NCBI GenBank assembly: GCA_910586705.1
Contig: CAJUJK010000010.1
Span: forward strand, 1-64,000
Length of the DNA: 64,000 nt
DNA from: an uncultured Lachnospiraceae bacterium
GTDB lineage: Bacteria > Bacillota > Clostridia > Lachnospirales > Lachnospiraceae
Reading direction: 5' to 3'
Positions 25,102 to 33,725 of this stretch are shown piece by piece. Both the position numbers and the translations under genes were made by a program. Each line of letters starts with the position of its first letter. The first letter of the stretch is position 1. The notes beneath the pieces are model-generated. The model worked only from the letters and a program-made list of their open reading frames with translations. It ran no database searches and was not told the origin of the DNA.

Positions 25102-26463
25102 TCACCGCTCCCATCGAAATGTTGCTTTTCCCCAGCACTTTGTCAGCTTTAATATAACTAGATATATTATCACGCATATCAGCAACCCATAGACCGCTAC
25201 TGTCATTTTAATGCTGCCCGCAGCCAATGCAAGTATAATCAAATAAACTGGCGTTGACGCCAACATGATCAAGTTGCATGCGCCTAATTCCAAGCTTGTC
25301 GTCGTTTTAAAGTCCGGATCCACAATCCTCACAATCGCTACTCCCGTAGGCACCGTTCCGGTACACATTCCATATAAACCCAGTGTCCTTTCAAAATCAT
25401 TTTGTCCACCAATACGCTGTCCAAAATAGAAACAAACGGCAAATGTGATTAATGTAATAAAAATACTGACAATTAATATCAGCGGCAGCCAATCCTTCAG
25501 CATTTTAACCGCTATAGCCATGAATGAGCATACCACTAAATAATCCGCTGTCCAACTGGTAATTTTATTTTGTAAAATAGTCTCCTGCAGAAAATCTATA
25601 TGTAGTTTTTTTATAATGTATCTTACAATGTACGCTGCATACATGCCGTTCATAAACATCATGGAACTCATGGATGTCCCTAAAAATCCCGGCAGATACG
25701 AAAATATCCTGCCAATAAGAACCGCTAACAGATAGCTGACCCCGATCAGCGCAAAGTGAAAAGATAACGTTTCTATATTACTGCCGCAAGTCGTATCTTT
25801 CATCATATATTCCGACTGCTCATTTCTATTAAGATAACCTTTTAATGTTTTCTCATCTATCTTTCCACAATATCTGGCAAGCCCCCTTTTAATTCCCAAT
25901 TTAGCCGCCGGAACCCCCATACCAAACGCCACTATAAATCCGATGGCTGAAAAAGTAACCGCTGTCATAGTTGCCTGTTCCCAGCCATATTGTTCAAAAA
26001 TCATACCATATGCCGCTGCCTGCCCCGGTCCTTGACAAAACGCGAACTGCACCAGCATACCATAAACGGCATCCATTCCTACCTTCCCGCCTAATAAAGC
26101 GACAATCCCCGTGCCAACCAACGGAGTAACGGCGTACAAGAGACACCATATAATCCCCATTGCAAATGTTCCCTTGGCAAAATTTTTTACATCGCCGCCT
26201 TCCTTCTGCGCTGTGTTTGTTGTCAGGCTGATAGATATAAATGATATAATAAATAGCTGATTCACAATTTCCGTATACGTTTCAGATTGAAAACCAATTT
26301 CTGCTCCCGTCTCAGCTAATACATTCATAAAAATAAATCCTATGACTCCGGCAATAACAGATGCCGGCATCAGCATATTTCTAAATACGGATATTTTTGC
26401 CCTGAAAAACATTCCAAGGCAAAGCATAACACTTGCAAATCCAAAGGCTGACATAACTCCCAT
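25102..26463 (-). CDS. GltS-like sodium/glutamate symporter family transporter
   Basis: A 453-residue integral membrane protein with about 11-12 helices. It matches the ESS/GltS family: FCQGPGQAAAYGMIFEQYGW in the first half is one re-entrant loop, and LGLYGMCTGTVPTGVAIVRIVDPDF is the matching conserved loop in the second half, rich in small residues. The family imports glutamate with sodium, but more distant members may move other carboxylates. The ATG at 26463 overlaps the end of the TupA-like gene, and the amidohydrolase follows at once, so uptake and hydrolysis of one compound, or supply of glutamate, is the likely theme. Confidence 0.8.
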   Translation of the reverse strand: MGVMSAFGFASVMLCLGMFFRAKISVFRNMLMPASVIAGVIGFIFMNVLAETGAEIGFQSETYTEIVNQLFIISFISISLTTNTAQKEGGDVKNFAKGTFAMGIIWCLLYAVTPLVGTGIVALLGGKVGMDAVYGMLVQFAFCQGPGQAAAYGMIFEQYGWEQATMTAVTFSAIGFIVAFGMGVPAAKLGIKRGLARYCGKIDEKTLKGYLNRNEQSEYMMKDTTCGSNIETLSFHFALIGVSYLLAVLIGRIFSYLPGFLGTSMSSMMFMNGMYAAYIVRYIIKKLHIDFLQETILQNKITSWTADYLVVCSFMAIAVKMLKDWLPLILIVSIFITLITFAVCFYFGQRIGGQNDFERTLGLYGMCTGTVPTGVAIVRIVDPDFKTTTSLELGACNLIMLASTPVYLIILALAAGSIKMTVAVYGLLICVIIYLVILKLTKCWGKATFRWER

Positions 26464-27491
26464 TATCGTTTCCTCCTTCGATCTGCAGATACGATTCTGG
26501 TAGAATATGCCCCTTCCGATATATCCAAATAACTTCCCATGATCCACTGTCCTATTGAATTAATGTACGTATTAAGCGCACCCATGGGAGTAAATGTCAA
26601 TTCTCCAAACAAAACCTTTTCTTCATATTGATATAAATCTACCCGGACAAAAGGAAACGGCTCAGCCAAGCGCTCAGCAACAGAGATCATTTCATTTAAG
26701 ACCTGTGGACGGTACTGTTGAATCTCCTCATCCGTAACCTGCCTTTCCTCCGGCATAACAGGAAACAATCTAAAATCTCTGTCTGTCATAAACCGCAGCA
26801 TATTATTCTTGTCATCTCTTCCTACACAGACAAGAATATATCTGACTTTCCCGTTCATCACAAAAAACTTGTAATCATGCGGATACCCTCCTGATTCATC
26901 TTCAATATATTTTTCACATATATAGCAGGGTTCAATATGCTGATAGTGATACTCAGCAAAAATCAATCCGTAATTTCGTACTGTCCCTTCTCCCAGTTTT
27001 TCTATTTTTTCTTTAAGCTGCGTTTCCCTTTTTTTGTCTTTTACGATTAACCCCCCCCCCGCATCATTATTACGTTTTAGCGCGAATTTATCAGGGATTT
27101 TTGAAATATCAATTTCTTTATAGTCCGTCCAGACACCATATAATTCGTTTAGTATATTCTTCAGACCACACTCTTCCACATACTGTCTCACTCTGTACTT
27201 ATCCGCACATTGTATGACCAGCTCATTGTTGAAATAGAGCCCCGTTTTTAATATCGTCAGCTTTTCATCAAAAAGCACCGGATTTTTCCAATCTATGTGT
27301 TTCCCATATATATAATAATAATTTTCTTCCGCAAATTTTTTCGGCTCTGTTTTTATTTCCTTTTCTTTTAAGCCCTTTTTTCTTTCCATAAAAAAAATTT
27401 TTCTTTTTACTCTAAAATGTACTGTTTTCAATGCTTTGCACAGCATCTTCACATTCCCTTTGATATTTGTTCTAATCATTCGCTTCTTCAC
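26463..27491 (-). CDS. TupA-like ATP-grasp protein with G10 tract
   Basis: A protein of about 340 residues matching TupA-like ATP-grasp enzymes of teichuronopeptide and capsule loci: FDEKLTILKTGLYFNNELVIQCADKYRVRQYV near the start, the ATP-binding KFALKRNNDAGGG loop, YPHDYKFFVMNGK and FVRVDLYQYEEKVLFGELTFTPMG near the metal site. It presumably ligates an amino acid or modifies a surface polymer. The three glycines are encoded within an uninterrupted run of ten G on the coding strand (27051-27060), a site prone to slippage. The start is ambiguous: GTG at 27491 is only 2 bases from AGGAG, while ATG at 27479 is 14 bases away. Confidence 0.75.
   Translation of the reverse strand: MKKRMIRTNIKGNVKMLCKALKTVHFRVKRKIFFMERKKGLKEKEIKTEPKKFAEENYYYIYGKHIDWKNPVLFDEKLTILKTGLYFNNELVIQCADKYRVRQYVEECGLKNILNELYGVWTDYKEIDISKIPDKFALKRNNDAGGGLIVKDKKRETQLKEKIEKLGEGTVRNYGLIFAEYHYQHIEPCYICEKYIEDESGGYPHDYKFFVMNGKVRYILVCVGRDDKNNMLRFMTDRDFRLFPVMPEERQVTDEEIQQYRPQVLNEMISVAERLAEPFPFVRVDLYQYEEKVLFGELTFTPMGALNTYINSIGQWIMGSYLDISEGAYSTRIVSADRRRKR
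27051..27060 (-). repeat. Homopolymeric G10 tract inside coding sequence
   Basis: Ten consecutive C on the plus strand, G on the coding strand, inside the nucleotide-binding loop of the TupA-like gene. Loss or gain of one base would truncate the protein. Confidence 0.9.
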
Positions 27492-27501
27492 TACTCCTTT
27501 C

Positions 27502-28278
27502 TCAATATTTTGTCAAAAACTGTCTCGTGCGCTCCTCTCTCGGATGGTCAATCACCTGTTTCGCATCCCCCTGCTCCACGATCACGCCCTCGTCCATAAA
27601 AATGATCTGATCCGCCACGTCCCTCGCGAAACTCATCTCGTGGGTCACAATAATCATGGTCGTATTCTGCTCGGCAAGCCCTCTGATCACCTTCAGCACC
27701 TCCCCCGTCAGTTCAGGGTCAAGCGCCGACGTCGGCTCATCAAAACAGAGAATATCCGGCTTTAGCGCCAGCGCTCTGGCTATGGCGACTCTCTGCTGCT
27801 GCCCGCCGGAAAGCTGATGCGGATAATGGTCCATGCGCTCCGAAAGCCCCATCTGATCCAGAAGCGATCTGCCATGTGCCTCAATCCCCTCCAGAATTTC
27901 CTTTTTCTTCTGCTTAAAACCGGGTTTCTCCTGTGCCAGAAGCTTCTCCGCCAGCGTCACATTTTCAAGCGCCGTGTACTGTGGGAACAGGTGAAACGCC
28001 TGAAAGACCATGCCGAAATGCAGTCTCTTCGTCCGCAGGTCCTTCTCCTGCCCGGCAACGGGATGGTCCGCGTCAAACAGGGTCTCCCCCCGCACCGTGA
28101 TGGAACCGTGATCCGGCGTCTCCAGAAAATTCAGACAGCGAAGCAGCGTCGTTTTCCCGGAGCCGGAGGAACCGATGATCGCCAGCGCGCTTCCTTCCTC
28201 CAGATCAAAACTCACGTCGTCAAGCACTCTTGTAGAGTCGAAATGTTTTCCGATATGTTTCACTTCTAAAACTGCCAT
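27502..28278 (-). CDS. Polar amino acid ABC transporter ATP-binding protein
   Basis: A 258-residue GlnQ/HisP-type ATPase. Walker A GSSGSGKT is at residues 36-43, the signature LSGGQQQRVAIARAL near 157, Walker B ILCFDEPTSALDPE, and the switch histidine lies in IIVTHEMSFARDVAD. It powers uptake of a polar amino acid. It is the last gene of a binding protein-permease-ATPase set whose binding protein has permuted lobes. GGAGG precedes the ATG. Slightly longer than usual because of an insert (QEKPGFKQKKKEILEGIEAHG) in the helical domain. Confidence 0.92.
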   Translation of the reverse strand: MAVLEVKHIGKHFDSTRVLDDVSFDLEEGSALAIIGSSGSGKTTLLRCLNFLETPDHGSITVRGETLFDADHPVAGQEKDLRTKRLHFGMVFQAFHLFPQYTALENVTLAEKLLAQEKPGFKQKKKEILEGIEAHGRSLLDQMGLSERMDHYPHQLSGGQQQRVAIARALALKPDILCFDEPTSALDPELTGEVLKVIRGLAEQNTTMIIVTHEMSFARDVADQIIFMDEGVIVEQGDAKQVIDHPREERTRQFLTKY

Positions 28279-28354
28279 TTATTCCTCCGTTCCAGACCAC
28301 CCTGTCCTTGTCCATCCACCGACAGAATAGCTGCACATGTCCAAAATCTGCCGC

Positions 28355-29011
28355 TTATCTGAAATAGTCCAGCCTGCGCTCGATATAGTTAAACAAAAGT
28401 GTCAAAATGCCCACAAACAAAAGGTAAAACACACCCGTATAGAAGAGCGGCCATGTAAGCCCGTTGCTCTTCATAAAGGAGTAGCCCGCAAAGGTAAGCT
28501 CATACGCCGCGATAATCCGCGCAAGCGACGTGTCCTTCACCAGTGTGATAATCTCGTTGGACATGGGAGGCACCACCCGCTTTACCATCTGCAGAAGCGT
28601 GACCTTAAAGAAGATCTGCCATTTCGTCATGCCCAGCACCTCGCCCGCCTCCCGCTGTCCCACAGGAACGCCCTCGATGCCGCCCCGGAAGATCACGGAA
28701 AAGTAGCAGGCATAGTTGAGGCTGAAAGCAACCACCGTGGCGGTAATCCGCCCCGCCTCGCTGCCGCTCCATATGTTATGCCCAAGCCACAGTCCGGGAC
28801 CGTAAAAAATGATAATCAACTGCAACATCAGTGGCGTGCCGCGTATGATCCACACAAGTGTCTGGATCAGCCCCCGCAGGGCTTTCCATCTGCTCATCGC
28901 GCCGAAAGCGAGCACCAGCCCAAAGGGCAATGAAAAGAGCAGCGTAAAAAGAAATATCTGAAAGGTAGTCCAAAGACCATCCAACAGCGATTGTGTCACA
29001 CTTAAAAACAT
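28355..29011 (-). CDS. Polar amino acid ABC transporter permease
   Basis: A 218-residue permease of the His/Glu/Gln/Arg class with five or six helices: TTFQIFLFTLLFSLPFGLVLAFG in the first, and the coupling EAA loop EVLGMTKWQIFFKVTLLQMVKRVVPP, where G-x-x-x-x-x-x-F contacts the ATPase. AGGAG precedes the ATG. It lies 70 bases after the permuted binding protein and 76 bases before the ATPase. Confidence 0.92.
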   Translation of the reverse strand: MFLSVTQSLLDGLWTTFQIFLFTLLFSLPFGLVLAFGAMSRWKALRGLIQTLVWIIRGTPLMLQLIIIFYGPGLWLGHNIWSGSEAGRITATVVAFSLNYACYFSVIFRGGIEGVPVGQREAGEVLGMTKWQIFFKVTLLQMVKRVVPPMSNEIITLVKDTSLARIIAAYELTFAGYSFMKSNGLTWPLFYTGVFYLLFVGILTLLFNYIERRLDYFR

Positions 29012-29081
29012 GCCTTACTCTCCTAAGATCTCAAATTCATGCAGAAAATGCCCGCATCTTCCTGTTACCGCGCCGCCCGTT

Positions 29082-29867
29082 TTACTTGCCGGGAACCACA
29101 ATCACCTGCGCGTTGTTACAGTACGCGTTGGTACACTCCATGGCATTTGTGACTTCGTCCGTCAATGTCATGCCGTTCCACACAACGTCGATATTATTGG
29201 ATTCCAGCTCCATGATCTTGTTATCCCAGTCAATCACCACAAACTGCGCCTCCACACCGAGCTGCTCAGCTACCATGCGCGCCATATCCGCGTCAAAGCC
29301 AATCCACTCGCCGGAATCATCCTTGTAATCCATAGGCTCAAACTCCGTGATACCCACGATCAGCGTACCCTTGCCCTGAATATAAGCCACATCGCCGGAG
29401 CCATTGTCCGTATACTCGCTCGCCTTCTGCTCCACCAGAGCCTCCTGCACACCGTAAGTCTCCGCCGTCGCCTTCATGGAACCGTCCGCGTAGCTCTGCG
29501 CAAACACGGAATTGATATAAGAAGCCAGATCAGATCCCTTCCTGCAGCCTACGCCGTACTCCTCCGTGGTCAGTTCATCCGTATGTACCAGATCCGGGTA
29601 GCTCGTCCCTTCCCCGATCATGGCGCCCGCCATCAAAAGGTCGATGATCGCCGCGTCCGAAGTGCCGGAAGCCACCTCCATCAGCGCATCCGCCTGAGAC
29701 GCCACCGCGTTCGTCTGAAACCCTTTCTCCCCCGCGACCGCTTCCCCGGCAGAACCTGCCTCCACGGCATACACCATGTTTTTGCCGTCCTTCGCGCCGC
29801 CACAGCCCGTGAGAGTTCCACAGACAGCCACCGCTGCCACAAGTACCGTTACCAATTTCTTTTTCAT
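29082..29867 (-). CDS. Circularly permuted amino acid ABC transporter substrate-binding lipoprotein
   Basis: A 261-residue extracytoplasmic binding protein of the SBP_bac_3 family with its two lobes in reverse order. After a signal peptide and lipobox LTGC (Cys22), residues 31-143 hold what is normally the second lobe and C-terminal helices: MVYAVEAGSAGEAVAG, AAIIDLLMAGAM, YGVGCRKGSDL and the FAQSYADGSMKATAETYGV end. Residues 167-260 hold the normal N-terminal lobe: GTLIVGITEFEPMDYK, IGFDADMARMVAEQLGV, NNIDVVWNGMTLTDE and the hinge strand AQVIVVPGK, where the protein stops. Linker 144-166 joins the old ends. The fold and ligand cleft could survive such a permutation. The neighbour at 32088-32861 shows the normal order. 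Permease and ATPase genes follow in the same operon. Confidence 0.88.
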   Translation of the reverse strand: MKKKLVTVLVAAVAVCGTLTGCGGAKDGKNMVYAVEAGSAGEAVAGEKGFQTNAVASQADALMEVASGTSDAAIIDLLMAGAMIGEGTSYPDLVHTDELTTEEYGVGCRKGSDLASYINSVFAQSYADGSMKATAETYGVQEALVEQKASEYTDNGSGDVAYIQGKGTLIVGITEFEPMDYKDDSGEWIGFDADMARMVAEQLGVEAQFVVIDWDNKIMELESNNIDVVWNGMTLTDEVTNAMECTNAYCNNAQVIVVPGK

Positions 29868-29909
29868 AAGTTTTCTCCTCTTTTCTCAAAAAATCTCAAA
29901 CACTTTTGT

Positions 29910-29938
29910 ATTTTATCATAGCAGTATAGTAAAGTAAA
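29910..29938 (-). promoter_or_regulatory. Promoter of the permuted-SBP importer operon
   Basis: On the minus strand TTTACT (29933-29938) and TAAAAT (29910-29915) are 17 bases apart, about 40 bases upstream of the binding-protein start. Confidence 0.45.
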
Positions 29939-29957
29939 TGGACAAAACAAAAAGTTG

Positions 29958-30728
29958 CTATTGTCTGTCAAAATATGCCTTCCCGTCGTCCGGTTTAAAG
30001 TATGTCCGAATATGTCCATCTGTGGAGACAATCACAAACTCATTGCTGGATTCCAGATAATACACGTCGTCTCCGTCCTCCGCCTCCAGTTTATGTAATA
30101 CATCCGGCGACGCGACTACCCGGTTTGCCCCCGCCAGATACTCTTCCGCCGACGCGTAGCCAAACTCTGCCCCATGTTTTTCAAAATGTTCCTGCAGATA
30201 TTCTGCCTTGCGGAAAGAGTACGCATACTCCGACGGCGCCGTCTTGGCAGTCTGCGTGTCCTCCGGTGTCTGCTGCGGCGTATCTGCCACAACATCATCT
30301 GTCTTCCCGGAAACCGCCTCCTGATTATCCTGCGACATATCCATCGGAACCCTGCCTGTTCCATCAGATATCTCCGCCTGCGTATCCTCTGGAATTTCCG
30401 TCTGCAAATCCGCGCTGGCAGAATCCTCCGTGATTTCCGCATCCGGCTGGGTTCCTTCCTGCAGCCATACTGCACGAAATGCACCGATGCCAAGCGTCAG
30501 CAGCACAAAAACCAGCGCTGCCGCCACATACCATCTGACTGAGCCGTCTCTCTTTTCATGGTATGGTCTGACCACCTGCTTCACCGTATTGCCGTTCGCT
30601 TTCGCCCTGTTCTCCCTGCGGCACTTTTCACATCGTTTCGGCAGATGCAGATTTTTACTCCGGTAAAAGGCAATCTCCTGCTCTGATAACGTAAACTCTG
30701 CGCCGCACTGTTTGCATGTTCTCTTCAT
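29958..30728 (-). CDS. Zinc-ribbon, single-pass membrane protein with BECR-nuclease-like C-terminal domain
   Basis: A 256-residue protein. Residues 1-40 form a treble-clef-type zinc ribbon (Cys5, Cys8, Cys33, Cys36, in CKQCGAEF and CEKCRREN). One membrane helix spans about 66-88, then comes an acidic, Thr/Gln-rich linker (92-165). The C-terminal 168-256 region has HFEKHGAEFGYASAEEYLAGA, NEFVIVSTDGHI and TYFKP. This His-His...Thr plus FKP layout resembles the BECR-fold RNase domains of polymorphic toxins (my recollection of the pattern, not a search result). With the ribbon inside, the tail would be outside the cell. No immunity gene is evident. The ATG at 30728 is chosen over an upstream start because of the zinc-ribbon family start. 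Confidence 0.65.
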   Translation of the reverse strand: MKRTCKQCGAEFTLSEQEIAFYRSKNLHLPKRCEKCRRENRAKANGNTVKQVVRPYHEKRDGSVRWYVAAALVFVLLTLGIGAFRAVWLQEGTQPDAEITEDSASADLQTEIPEDTQAEISDGTGRVPMDMSQDNQEAVSGKTDDVVADTPQQTPEDTQTAKTAPSEYAYSFRKAEYLQEHFEKHGAEFGYASAEEYLAGANRVVASPDVLHKLEAEDGDDVYYLESSNEFVIVSTDGHIRTYFKPDDGKAYFDRQ

Positions 30729-30764
30729 TCTTCCCTCACTCCAGCCTGTCTTTCTTCCAGAAAC

Positions 30765-30795
30765 CGAGAGAGCGCCCTGCACAGGCACTCCCTCG
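30765..30795 (-). terminator. Possible weak terminator after sstT
   Basis: A stem with two or three mismatches, CGAGAGAGCGCC against GGCACTCCCTCG, lies 27 bases after the sstT stop; the following T run is short. Confidence 0.35.
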
Positions 30796-30821
30796 TATTT
30801 TACCGAAATTTTCCATCCGGC

Positions 30822-32048
30822 CTAATATTTGATTTCTTTCCCCTCTAACCGCCACTGTCTGAACTCTGCCGAAGCCGACAAAAGCAGGTCGGATGAAGAG
30901 TTGAGCGCCGTCTCCACGGAATCCTGAATCACGCCGATGATAAAACCTACCGCCACCACCTGCATGGATACGGAATCCGGGATACCGAACAGCGAGCACG
31001 CAAGCGGTATCAGCAACAGGGAACCGCCGGCTACGCCGGACGCGCCACATGCCGAGAGCGCAGCCAGCAGACTTAAGATAATCGCCGTCGGGATATCCAC
31101 GTTGATGCCGAGCGTAAACGCGGTAGCCATGGTCATAACCGTAATGGTAATCGCCGCGCCGTCCATATTTATGGTCGCACCGAGCGGAATCGTCACGGAG
31201 TATGTGTCCTTATCCAGTCCCATCTCCTCGCAGATCTTCATGTTGACAGGAATGTTCGCCGCCGAACTTCTGGTAAAGAAAGCCGTAATCGCGCTCTGTT
31301 TCAGACACTTAAAGATGAGCGGGTAGGGATTCTTGCGGATGCACCAGTACACCAGAATCGGGTTCGTCACAAAGTAGATAAACAACATACAGCCCACCAG
31401 CAGGATCAGCAGCTTCCCATAATCCCTGAAGGCTTCCAGACCGCTTGCCGTCACACTTGCAAAAACCAGTCCCAGCACACCGAAGGGCGCAAAGTTAATG
31501 ATCACCACAACCACCCTTGAAATCGCCTCCGAAATGTCGCCGAGCATCTTTTTCGTCGCGTCGCCCGCGTTTCGGAATGCCACACCCAAAAGCACCGCCC
31601 ATGACAGAATACCGACATAGTTCGCGTTCACCAGAGAATCCACCGGGTTCTTCACCACATTCATCAGAAGCGTGCTAAGCACCTCAACGATACCGCTTGG
31701 AGCAGCCGCCGCATCCGACGCAGCATCCACAAGCACCATCTCCACGGGAAATACCATGCTGGCAAACACGGCGATCACCGCCGCAAGCACGGTGCTGAAC
31801 ATATACAGAATGATGACCGTTCTGATCACCCCGCCGTGGGACTTGCCCGCATTGCAGAGCGAGCTCATCACCAGAAAGAATACCAGCAGCGGCGCAATAC
31901 CTTTGAGCGCGCCCACAAACACATCTCCCAGCACGCTGATGCCCGACGCTCCCGGCACCACGAGAGCCAGAATCACACCGATCACCAGCCCCACAACAAT
32001 CCTCTTGACAAGGCTTATGCCTGTCCACTTCTCCCACACATTTTTCAT
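30822..32048 (-). CDS. sstT: Serine/threonine:sodium symporter
   Basis: A 408-residue dicarboxylate/amino acid:cation symporter. The conserved loop FFTRSSAANIPVNMK and the NMDGAA motif in GATINMDGAAITITV match SstT, and ALSACGASGVAGGSLLLIPLACSLFGIP is the second hairpin region. SstT brings serine and threonine into the cell with sodium. GAGGAAAAC precedes the ATG. It lies 39 bases downstream of a canonical amino acid binding protein gene, so it may be the last gene of that importer operon. Confidence 0.93.
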   Translation of the reverse strand: MKNVWEKWTGISLVKRIVVGLVIGVILALVVPGASGISVLGDVFVGALKGIAPLLVFFLVMSSLCNAGKSHGGVIRTVIILYMFSTVLAAVIAVFASMVFPVEMVLVDAASDAAAAPSGIVEVLSTLLMNVVKNPVDSLVNANYVGILSWAVLLGVAFRNAGDATKKMLGDISEAISRVVVVIINFAPFGVLGLVFASVTASGLEAFRDYGKLLILLVGCMLFIYFVTNPILVYWCIRKNPYPLIFKCLKQSAITAFFTRSSAANIPVNMKICEEMGLDKDTYSVTIPLGATINMDGAAITITVMTMATAFTLGINVDIPTAIILSLLAALSACGASGVAGGSLLLIPLACSLFGIPDSVSMQVVAVGFIIGVIQDSVETALNSSSDLLLSASAEFRQWRLEGKEIKY

Positions 32049-32087
32049 GTTTTCCTCATTTCTGTAAATCCAGATTATTTGTATGTA

Positions 32088-32861
32088 TTATTCCGCCGTC
32101 ACTTCTTCCGTATACTTCACCGCCAGCTCATTGATCGTGCCGTCCGCCAGCATCTTGTCGATGGCGCTGTTGATCTTGTCGAGCAGCTCCGTATTTCCCT
32201 TCTGCACCGCAATCGCATACTCCTCGGACTCAAATGCGCCCGGATCCTCCACGATCTTTAAACCCTCGTTGTCACCCACATACTTCTGCGCCGTCGCGGA
32301 GTCAATCACTACCACGTCACACTTGCCGTTTACCAGCTCCATGACAGCCTCCGTGCCTTTCTTGAAAGCCTCGTAGCTGTAGCCCATATCCTGCACACAG
32401 ATTTCTCCGGTATAGCCCTGTATCACGCAGATTTTCTTGTCAGCCATATCTGTAGCCGCCGTTATATCGGAGTCTTCTCTCACAATCATAACCTGCGTAG
32501 CTGTGTAGTAAGGGGTAGAGAAATCTACGGTTTCCCTTCTCTCATCCGTAGCAGTCATGCCCGCGATCACCGCGTCGATCTGCCCGTTCTGCAGCGCCAC
32601 CAGAAGAGAGTCAAACTCCATATTCTCCATCGTCGCCGTCATGCCGTTCGACTCCGCGATCTGCTTCGCAATCGCCATGTCGATGCCGTCGTACTCGCCG
32701 ATCACACCGCTTGAGGTGACATACTCAAAAGGCGGGAACTCCGCGTTTGTACCGAACGTGATCGTGTTGCCTTTCGCCGCGCCGCCGCCACACGCCGTCA
32801 GCGTGCACACCGTCATCACCATGGCAAGCGTCATTGTCAGAAACTTCGTTGCTTTTTTCAT
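32088..32861 (-). CDS. Amino acid ABC transporter substrate-binding lipoprotein, canonical order
   Basis: A 257-residue SBP_bac_3 protein: signal peptide with lipobox LTAC, then the N-terminal lobe (ITFGTNAEFPPFEYV, DGIDMAIAKQIAE, GQIDAVIAGMTATDERRETVDFS) and the second lobe (KKICVIQGYTGE, NGKCDVVVIDSATAQKYV, EEYAIAVQKGNTELLDKINSAIDKMLADG). It binds a polar amino acid outside the membrane; the Thr-Arg-Asp ligand motif residues are present. AGGAGG precedes the ATG at 32861. It follows the ATPase gene by 122 bases. Confidence 0.93.
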   Translation of the reverse strand: MKKATKFLTMTLAMVMTVCTLTACGGGAAKGNTITFGTNAEFPPFEYVTSSGVIGEYDGIDMAIAKQIAESNGMTATMENMEFDSLLVALQNGQIDAVIAGMTATDERRETVDFSTPYYTATQVMIVREDSDITAATDMADKKICVIQGYTGEICVQDMGYSYEAFKKGTEAVMELVNGKCDVVVIDSATAQKYVGDNEGLKIVEDPGAFESEEYAIAVQKGNTELLDKINSAIDKMLADGTINELAVKYTEEVTAE

Positions 32862-32983
32862 AATGTTATCCTCCTCATTTCTCTGTTTCCTAAATAATAT
32901 ATAAACCCAGCAGATTTTTGCATCCGCATAAGCCACATATTCCCACCACACAGACATTGCTTTATAAACCGCCCACTCCGCGG

Positions 32984-33706
32984 CTACAGAACTTTCGACA
33001 GGAAATTCTTCGTCCTCTCATTCTGCGGATTGTTGAAAATCTCATCCGGCGTGCCACTCTCCATCACCACGCCCTGATCGATAAAAAGCACCCGGGACGC
33101 CACCTCTCTGGCGAATCCCATCTCATGCGTCACGATCACCATGGTCATGCCTAACCTCGCCAGATCCTTCATCACGTCCAGCACCTCACCCACCATCTCC
33201 GGGTCAAGGGCCGAGGTAGGCTCGTCAAAAAGCATGATCTCCGGGTCCATCGCCAGCGCCCGCGCTATCGCCACGCGCTGCTTCTGCCCTCCTGAAAGCT
33301 GCGCCGGATAAGCGTTCGCCTTCTCGCCCAGATTCACCCGCTCCAAAAGCTCCTGCCCCCGCTTCACCGCCTCCTCCTTCGTCATTTTCTTGAGGAGTAC
33401 GGGCGCAAGCGTGATGTTGTCCATAATGGTCAGATGGGGAAACAGGTTAAACTGCTGGAACACCATACCCATCTTCTGCCGCACACGGTTCACATTCACC
33501 TTCGGCGCCGTGATCAGCTCGTCGTCCACATAGATTTCCCCTTCTGTAACTGTCTCTAATAAATTCAGACAGCGCAAAAAGGTACTCTTACCAGAACCCG
33601 AAGGGCCGATTACGACCACAACCTCGCCCTGCGTGATGTGCTCGTCGATCCCGCAAAGCACCTCCAGATCTTCAAATTTTTTATGTAGGTTATTCACTCT
33701 TATCAT
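32984..33706 (-). CDS. Amino acid ABC transporter ATP-binding protein
   Basis: A 240-residue GlnQ-type ATPase of standard length: Walker A GPSGSGKS (34-41), signature LSGGQKQRVAIARAL, Walker B IMLFDEPTSALDPE and switch His in VTHEMGFAREVA. GGAG stands before the ATG at 33706, 19 bases after the permease stop. It energises the importer formed with the flanking permease and binding protein. Confidence 0.93.
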   Translation of the reverse strand: MIRVNNLHKKFEDLEVLCGIDEHITQGEVVVVIGPSGSGKSTFLRCLNLLETVTEGEIYVDDELITAPKVNVNRVRQKMGMVFQQFNLFPHLTIMDNITLAPVLLKKMTKEEAVKRGQELLERVNLGEKANAYPAQLSGGQKQRVAIARALAMDPEIMLFDEPTSALDPEMVGEVLDVMKDLARLGMTMVIVTHEMGFAREVASRVLFIDQGVVMESGTPDEIFNNPQNERTKNFLSKVL

Positions 33707-33725
33707 GTCTTCTCCAATCGCGTTG

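Noticed and set aside
27051..27060. Poly-C run as evidence of a frameshift or pseudogene
   Set aside because: The frame is intact across the tract and continues with conserved TupA motifs, so the gene is read as functional here; only its instability is noted.
29082..29867. Permuted binding protein as a broken or truncated gene
   Set aside because: Signal peptide, both lobes and the linker are complete and in frame, and the operon partners are intact. An assembly artefact remains possible and is listed as a test.
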